A stretch of 64,000 nt of DNA from Callorhinus ursinus (lineage: Eukaryota; Chordata; Mammalia; Carnivora; Otariidae), in NCBI RefSeq assembly GCF_003265705.1, contig NW_020312848.1:56401707-56465706 (forward strand). Reading direction: 5' to 3'. Positions 57,078 to 64,000 of the stretch are shown here, one piece after another (within the stretch, counting starts at the first letter, position 1; each line of letters opens with the position of its first letter). Below the pieces are notes generated by a model. That model ran no database searches. It was not told the origin of the DNA and saw nothing but the letters and a program-made list of their open reading frames with translations. Both the position numbers and the translations under genes were made by a program.

Positions 57078-57272
57078 TTTTTTTTTTTAAGATTTTATTT
57101 ATTTGACAGAGAGAGACACAGAGAGAGAGGGAACACAAGCAGGGAGAGTGGGAGGGGGAGAAGCAGGCTTCCCGCGGAGTGGGGAGCCCAATGTGAGGCT
57201 CGATCCCAGGACCCTGGGATCATGACCTGAGCCGAAGGCAGATGCTTAACAACTGAGCCACCCAGGTGCCCC
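57078..57272 (-). mobile_element. Can-SINE
   Basis: Minus-oriented full-length copy ending gagccacccaggtgcccc. Followed by a (TTG)n/T run at 57283-57315. Confidence 0.95.
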
Positions 57273-57315
57273 TATTTTTGGTTTTTTGTTGTTGTTGTTG
57301 TTTTTTTTTTTTTTT

Positions 57316-58906
57316 GAGGCCCTCAGTATATTAAAAACTGAAGAAATGGCAGGGTGACAAAATTGTGGTATATTTTAAATGTTATATTAGACAAGTGGAT
57401 GCAATTAAAACACATACATTCAAAGAATAATCCCCAAAGGAATTGTGGTATAAGATTTCTAAAAAACTGAACTCATAGTATGCTTAAGTTGATGTAGCCT
57501 GGTAACTGGACACGAGTTCAGCGTTGACCGGTGACTCTTCTTTCTGTCTTGTCAGTATGTGTGGAACTGTGTATCACTGGAGGCCTGGGCCTAAGGACCC
57601 TCTGACTTTTTGTGTGAGAGGCCCTCACACATGGTGGATACCCAATAAATATTTACTGAAGTGAGTTAAATTTAATTATGTGACCAAAAGGTGCTGTATA
57701 TAAATATAATGCATTAATTCCTATTTTTTAATTTGGTCAGAATATTATTAAAAAATAAGATCGAAAGTTAATATTAACTTCTAATGTAATGTCTATAATT
57801 TAACTTTTACTTGTTTTACACTTGTCAGATCAAAGAACTAGACACCGGGGAGGAGAAAAAGTACTCATTCTTACTGACTGGCTGACTGCATATTTCCCTG
57901 TACTATGTATGAGACACATAATGAGAATTATAGTCTCTGTGACTCTTCTGACTAAGTAACAAGGACTTGATGAGAATCAGCCTAATTTTTTTCTGGAATC
58001 TAGGCTAGGGATGAAAAATAATGAAGATTCCAAAAATATTTGGAATTCATTGCCACAGGGGTTAAAGTTGATATCAATACTAAATAATTATCTGCTATTA
58101 GTATAGCTTAAATTTGCCTGGTTTAGAGGTATTCCCACGGAGGTACGTAAATACCTGAACTGGTATCTCTGTTATCCTCCTCTAATACACTGCATAGAAA
58201 TCAGGCCTGCCTGAAGGCATGGACTCATTATTAGAATTACCATTGTTTACTTTTTGAAATGTGTCTACTTAGGTATTCATTTCTGATGTAATCTCATTTT
58301 CTTAGACCTAGTTGGTAGAATGATGTGTTTCAGGTCCTTCTTTGCTATATTAATATAAGCTCAATCTTAAAATTATTTTATAATGAAAAGGAGAAGAAAT
58401 AAAGAGGACCCAGTTACTTGTGATAATTCAGTAATAAGAAAGAAAATTTGGTTACTTAAACATCAGGTATCAACCTTTTCTCTATTCCCATACTCCTGAG
58501 GGATTTGACGTATTCCTACAGTATCAGTGGTTCAAGGAGCAGGGGTAGAGATGGATCAGGAACCAAGGAGTAGTGAAGTTAGAATTAATTAATTTATACA
58601 ATATAGGTGATTCTGAAGTGTCCTCCACAAGAATCATTCCTAAGAGGTAGATAATTAGATGCATGAAAACTGGAAGATAAGATTATTTGTCAAGTTTATT
58701 GATTGTCTGAAATATATTAATTTATTTACACTTATTTAAACTTTATTATACATTAAAAACATTAAAAAATCTGTAATAGCACTAAAGGTTTTTCAGTGAC
58801 TGGAAGGAAAATGCTATATAAATAACCCATACCCATATGTCTTTCATATCCTCATTTTTTACCTATAAATTTTTAAATTTATCAAGAGTTAAAAGTATGT
58901 TGTTAC
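57316..58906. other. Intergenic stretch, few features
   Basis: A small L2-like tail (ggtggatacccaataaatat) lies at 57630-57660. Otherwise unique AT-rich DNA without a gene. Confidence 0.45.
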
Positions 58907-59117
58907 GGGTGACTGGGTGGCTCAGTTGGTTAAGTAGCTGTGTTTGGCTGAGGTCATGATTCCAGGGTCCTGGGATCACGTCCCACGTCGGGCTCCCTGC
59001 TCGGTGGGGAGCCTGCTTCTCCCTCTCCCACTGCCTGCTGCTCCCCCTGCTTGTGTGCTCTCTCTCTCTCTCTCTCTCTCTCTCCCCCCTGTCAAATAAA
59101 TAAAATCTTTTTTTTAA
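58907..59117 (+). mobile_element. Can-SINE with (CT)n expansion
   Basis: Head gggtgactgggtggctcag, ctgcctgctgctccccctgc and a run of about 14 CT units (59057-59085), tail caaataaataaaatc. Confidence 0.95.
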
Positions 59118-60060
59118 AGCATTTTGTTAACCTACAATTTGTTTTTAAGTGTAGCACATGAAAATGTTTAAAATAAAATGCAGTATAACTTAAGAAAACT
59201 ATTAATATGCAAATGTTATCAATGTAGAATTTTACAGAAAAAAAGGAAGATAGTTTTATAAAACCCAAGGACAAACAACAGTTTGCATATGCAGAAATAT
59301 GCCTGAAGAGTGGCTCTCATAATGACTTAATGACCAGCACTTTCTAGTTAACTAGAAAGTACATATATATGGCTAACAGGCATTCGAAAATATGTATCTA
59401 TATGTGCGCAAAATTCTAAATTATATAGCTGTGAAACATGCAAGGCAATCCGAACCATTCCAAAGATTACAAAAAGAATTTAAAATTTCTTATTTTTAAA
59501 AACTGTAAGCTTAAATATTTCTGTGCAATGTTACAAAACAAAACCCTGTCTATGTCCTTATGTACAGATAACATGGAATTCCATGCTCAAGTGCAAAAAA
59601 CTGCCATTACTCTCCACACCCATAACCCAGTCTTTACCCTTTCTGTCATTCACAGGCCCTACAATACTGGTTTGAGCTCTGGCCTGAATTTCTGGGTGAG
59701 AGGTGCCCCATCAACTGGGAAGGGCAAGGAGAGGGTATTTTCCTTAATTCTCTCTTTACTTCCCCTTTGTTCTGTAGGATGGACTTCTTGGGCCTTAAAG
59801 GAACAACCACACAGAATCTTTTTTGCTAAATGCCCAAAATCTGTGTGATGTTAAGAGGCCAGTAGCATTTTCCAGTTTAAATTATTTCACTGGCATTACA
59901 CAGTAAAAACTTAAAAAAAATTCTTTTCTCGGTTAAGAGCTCTTGCTAAAAATATAAAGGAAATTAATTCTACAATTGCCTATTCTCAATGATTTGGGTT
60001 CACTGCATGACATTTTACCCCACAACAATGTAGTGGAGGAGAATGATCTTGGGATCGGCT
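59118..60060. other. Intergenic stretch, no recognised gene
   Basis: A 136-codon open frame at 59438-59848 (+) is the longest single open frame between the LINEs here. It has no family signature, no matching splice context and ordinary intergenic composition. Not called. Confidence 0.45.
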
Positions 60061-60069
60061 AGATCTAAT

Positions 60070-60235
60070 CCAGGACAACCTGTACTCGACATAAAGCTAT
60101 AGATAAGTATGTTAAAGATTCTTTTGAGACCTCTTTTCTTCAAGAGTAAAACGGTATAATAATAATTATCATAAGGATACTGAGAGAGTTAAATGAGAGA
60201 AAAACACGTAAAAGGCTTACGCGTTAGGGACTCCA
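60070..60235 (-). mobile_element. MIR SINE
   Basis: Antisense: gagacctcttttcttcaaga, gtaaaacggtataataataa, gagagagttaaatgagagaa, acgtaaaaggcttac. Confidence 0.6.
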
Positions 60236-60535
60236 TACTAATTAATTTCCTGCATTTAGTTAATCCTGGGTATACAAGTGGGTTTGATTCAGATTGGAAA
60301 ACAAGCCAGGTACAATCACGGGAGGAACAAAGATGCACGTGCCTCAATGTCTTCTAATATTAGTGGTTCCACAAAGAAAAATACTGTTTTTAAAACATGT
60401 GTTACTACACATTTTCCAACAGAGATGTCAAAGCTATGGCTGAACAATTATTTCCAGAATACTTTTTTTGAGGGAAATGTGACAGTTCTTTGTCAATTCA
60501 TAGTAATCCATGGAAACATTTGAAGCCAGAAATCA

Positions 60536-60738
60536 GGGACGCCTGGGTGGCTCAGTTGGTTAAGCATCTGCCTTTGGCTCAGGTCATGATCCCAGGGTCC
60601 TGGGATTGAGTCCTACACCAGGCTCCTTGCTCAGCGGGGAGCCTGCTTCTCCCTCTGCCTGCCGCTCCCCCTGCTTGTGCTCTCTCTCTCTCTCTCTCTC
60701 TCTGTGTCAAATAAATAAATGAAGTCTTAAAAAAAATA
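60536..60738 (+). mobile_element. Can-SINE
   Basis: Head gggacgcctgggtggctcag, (CT)n run, tail caaataaataaatgaagtc. Flanks ccagaaatcag (left) and ctgaaaatcag (right). Confidence 0.96.
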
Positions 60739-61205
60739 AAGCTGAAAATCAGTAACAGTAACTATAGTATAGGAGTGAGAGAGTGGAGTGAGTGGAGAGG
60801 TAGAAAGGGAATTACACAAATTGAATACAATTATTTAAGTAAAATATTTTCCTAGAGAAAATAGAGACTAGACCCTTGAAGTTGCATGCTTTAATCCATT
60901 TTTTTTTTAAATCCAAATGTTTTTTACACAATACAAAGGGAGTAAAAATGTGTTATCATCCTGTGGCCAAATTCACTTTAATTTTTAAGTCATACAATTT
61001 TTATAGTGAGTAGCTAATATTACCTTGAAACTTTGGCATGATCGATGAATTCCATCTTCTTAATAATAGCTATAGATTATTGAATAATTTCAGACCAGTT
61101 TGATGGTGCTGAGTTGACAAGGGAACATGAGGATTTTATTTTTCTTGTGAACTTCCATGCGATCAAGAAATTTAGTAGGGCTTTGTTTAGTTTTGATTTA
61201 TTTTA

Positions 61206-61407
61206 TTTTATTTTATTTTTTAAAGATTTTATTTATTTATTTGAGAGAGAGAGAATGAGAGATAGAGAGCATGAGAGGGAAGAGGGTCAGAGGGAGAAGC
61301 AGACTCCCTGCTGAGCAGGGAGCCTGATGTGGGACTCGATCCCGGGACTCCGGATCATGACCTGAGCCGAAGGCAGTCGCTTAACCAACTGAGCCACCCA
61401 GGCGCCC
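61206..61407 (-). mobile_element. Can-SINE with 17-bp TSD
   Basis: Minus-oriented full-length copy. Exact duplication agttttgatttatttta at 61189-61205 and 61408-61424. Confidence 0.97.
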
Positions 61408-61684
61408 AGTTTTGATTTATTTTAAAGAAATATTCATTGCTCCTGTTTTTTACATGATTTATTTCCCACTGGGGGGTGGGAAGTTTTTTTAAGGTCGTAG
61501 AGTAACTGAATCTGAAGCCAATTTTCCAGACTTGTGAAGTTTTATGTTCTAAGACCCAGATCCTGTGGTCACCCTTGCAAAAGAAATAATTGAGAATTAT
61601 AAATGTGAAGAGTATTAACTTTGAAAATGCTAAATATGAGATAAAAGGATCTGACTGGGCTTGACATATTATTATTAAATATTA

Positions 61685-61887
61685 TTTTTAAAAATATTTA
61701 TTTATCTTTTTAGAAAGAGAGAGTGAGTGAGTGTGAGTGGGGGGAGGGGCAGAGGGAGAGAATCTTCAAGCAGACTCCCCACTGAGCACGAAGCTGGAAG
61801 TGAGGCTCCATCTCAGGACCTGTGAGATCATGACTGAGCCAAAACCAAGAGTTGGACACTTAACCAACTGAGCCACCTAGGCGACCC
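61685..61887 (-). mobile_element. Can-SINE, older variant, 12-bp TSD
   Basis: Minus-oriented, aaaaccaagagttggacact variant, diverged head. Exact duplication tattaaatatta at 61673-61684 and 61888-61899. Confidence 0.95.
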
Positions 61888-62817
61888 TATTAAATATTAC
61901 TAATGTTCGAATTGTTAATAATTTGTTGTTACATGGAAAATGTACCACAGATCAGTAAAAACATTTTCCTTAGCTTTTAAATACAAATTTAAATTTTTAT
62001 ATTAAAACAGTTTTAGATTTACAGAAAAATTATGAAGGTACTACAGAGAGGTCCTGTATACCCCACACTCGGTTGCTACTATTATTAACATCCTACGTTA
62101 GTATGGTACATTTGTCACACTCAATGAACAAATATCGATACGTTATTATTAACTGAAGTCCATACTTTATTCGAATTTCCCCAGTTTTTCCCAATGATCT
62201 TTTTCTGCTCCAAGTTCCCATCCAGATAACACACTATATTTACTTCTCTTGTCTCCTTAGGCTCCTCTTGGCTGTTAGAGCTTCTCAGATTTTCCTTATT
62301 TTTGATGACTTTGAGAGTTTGGGATTTGTTTGTTTTCTTTTCTGTGATTAAACCAGGGTTATGAATTTTTTGGAGGAGGACCACAAAGGTAAAGTGCCAT
62401 TTTCATCGCATGATATCAAGGGTATATACTATCAACATGACCTATCACTGTTGATGTTGACCTTGATCGCCTGACTGAGAGTGTTTGTCACGTTCCTTCT
62501 TAGTAAAGTTACTCTTTCTCCCCTCTGTACTTGCTCTTTGGGAGGAAGTCATCATGTACCGTCCACAAGTAAAAGGAGTAAAGAGTTGAGCTCCACTTCC
62601 TTGAGAGTGAAGTATCTTCATAAATTATTTGGAATTCTTCTGTACAGGAAATTTGTCTATTCTCCCCTGTTAATTTATTCAATTATTTATTTATGTCAGC
62701 ATGGACTTGTGGATATTTATTTTATACTTGGGTTATAATTCAATTGGTTTATAATTATTTTATTGACAGACTGTCCTAGCTTTGACCATTGGGGAGCTTT
62801 TTCATCTTATGTCCCTT

Positions 62818-62861
62818 TGAAATACCCTCCATCATAAGGATACTGAAATACCCTCCATCAT
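62818..62861. repeat. 26-base tandem duplication
   Basis: tgaaataccctccatcat at 62818-62835 and again at 62844-62861. Confidence 0.9.
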
Positions 62862-62878
62862 TGTGATTTTGTTGTTGT

Positions 62879-62885
62879 TATTTAC

Positions 62886-62916
<31 letters not shown>
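62879..62916. repeat. (TTTA)n microsatellite
   Basis: About nine ttta units at a T-rich point of the L1 3' region. Confidence 0.9.
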
Positions 62917-62917
<1 letters not shown>

Positions 62918-63640
62918 GCACCTCCTTTCTGGCACTACAAGATGCTCCACACTCATCTTGTACATTTCCTGCCTCAGTCCTAAAAGGAATTCTGGTTTCT
63001 CTTACTAAGGAATAGTATTACAAGTCAAGATCTGGGTGCTAGGGTATGTTGGTTGCTACTGAGATGTCCTTGCTTCTAGGCTGTCTCAGCTGACAGAGCA
63101 AGAAAATATATGCATGTATACTCACTTTATGTATACACACATCTATAAATATTACTGTATGTAAGCATCTGTATCTTTATTAAGCTAAACATGAGTTTGC
63201 ACTGCTGTCTCTAATTCTAATTCATTACCACATGGATCATTCTAACCTCTTCCCCTTGCTTATCTGTAACTTCCCACTCCAACAGTGAGACACCTGACTT
63301 CCACCATCCACTATCTGTTTACTTAATTTTTCATTTCCATTATATGTGCATAGTGTTTTCAGAATTGTTTATCGGTACCCCGTGGGAAACAACTTTATCA
63401 GCCAGAGGTGTGCTTTATGTTGGCCCTTCTACTGTTAGTTTTATGTACTCTACTCATTTCCAAAGTTCCTGAGTCCAGAGCCTTTTCCTCCCATTCCTTC
63501 CAGTGAGATTGTTTCCTATATTTGTAATATATTTAGATTCTCTTGTCACAGTCTGCATTCCATCCTGGAATTCCTCCCCATCCCCCATTTCCTAAATGAT
63601 TTTTTTTTGAATGCACATACTGAATAGTTTCACTACCCTA

Positions 63641-64000
63641 AAAATATTCCTTTTGCTTTACCTATTGTTAACCTTAAAATAAAACTGTCAGTTATTTTAC
63701 CAGTAAAATGGGTTTATCCAGGAATAATAGAGAATTGCAATTCAGGACCTATAGGCTATGGCAAAAGCATATGCAAATCTGGAGTCCTCTTTTATAGAGG
63801 AAAGGCTGAGGTAGGAGGGAGCAGGGGGGAGTTGGGAGGGGCTCTTATAGACAAAAAGTCCATTGGAGTCAACTGGGAGTTCCAAGTTTAGTGGCTTTTC
63901 ATTGGCTGTGTTTTGATAGTCTCTCATTGGCTGGTCTGTTGCTGGACAAAGAGAAAATCTTTCTTCTTCCTGATGGGGTATAGACTTCTTCCTGTGAGGA
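63641..64000. other. Intergenic end of window, no recognised feature
   Basis: No CFTR promoter or exon is present. The window stops in the ASZ1-CFTR interval. Confidence 0.5.

Larger units (their letters stand above)
61975..63640 (-). mobile_element. Old L1M LINE, long 3' non-coding region
   Basis: Antisense: aaacagttttagatttacag, ctacagagaggtcctgtata, atggtacatttgtcacactc, ccatactttattcgaatttc, gtctccttaggctcctcttg, gcatggacttgtggatattt, ggcactacaagatgctccac, gctgtctcagctgacagagc. Family name not certain, but the text is a well-known, highly repeated mammalian LINE 3' region. Confidence 0.7.

Noticed and set aside
59438..59848. 136-codon plus frame
   Set aside because: No recognisable domain, no exon context, ordinary intergenic composition.
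56000..64000. Search for CFTR promoter or exon 1
   Set aside because: No GC-rich promoter or CFTR coding start seen; the gene would lie beyond the window.
1..64000. CRISPR arrays, operons, phage or plasmid modules
   Set aside because: The DNA is clearly vertebrate: spliced gene, SINE/LINE content, AT-rich introns. Repeats are dispersed transposons or microsatellites, not spaced direct repeats.

Overview
This is mammalian nuclear DNA, not microbial. The tRNA-derived Can-SINEs (A-box-like head, CT-rich middle, AATAAA tail) and the L1 3' ends are of the type found only in Carnivora. No young dog-type SINE was recognised, so an arctoid carnivoran (bear, seal or mustelid group) is my best guess, with low certainty on the clade.

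The only protein-coding gene I can support is ASZ1 (GASZ), a germ-cell ankyrin/SAM/bZIP protein of the piRNA pathway. It lies on the minus strand. Coding exons 1-6 are at 36137-36241, 35655-35754, 32929-33051, 30525-30636, 1805-1916 and 1145-1279. They sum to 687 bases, or 229 codons, and the reading frame stays open across five GT-AG introns. They encode the N-terminus and the ankyrin-repeat array. The SAM, bZIP-like and membrane-anchor exons lie beyond base 1. Introns are 382 b, 2.6 kb, 2.3 kb, 28.6 kb and 525 b, plus the start of intron 6. The 28.6 kb intron 4 (1917-30524) is the largest single unit of the window and is largely old repeats.

The CpG-rich ASZ1 promoter (about 36080-36500) has NRF1-like and E2F-like motifs. 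From about 36.5 kb to the end no coding gene is visible. In the conserved mammalian order (WNT2-ASZ1-CFTR) this is the interval between the divergent ASZ1 and CFTR promoters. In human it holds distal airway regulatory elements of CFTR. I flag unique blocks with clustered factor motifs here: AP-1/kappaB/ETS near 41.5 kb, a BACH/NRF2-type site at 47.4 kb, a FOX/ETS/IRF-like block near 54.1 kb and a CTCF core at 54.7 kb. Orthology of these to the human elements is inference.

The rest is transposon strata: L2 and MIR (oldest), L1M, hAT and Tigger MITEs (MER20, MER5A, MER2) and MaLR LTRs, then carnivore L1 3' fragments and about 30 Can-SINEs, many with readable target-site duplications (TSDs). I found no new gene system. 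The best leads are the candidate regulatory blocks and some unusual insertions: a 46-base L1 insertion, a target site used twice by SINEs, and an inverted SINE pair in the ASZ1 transcript.
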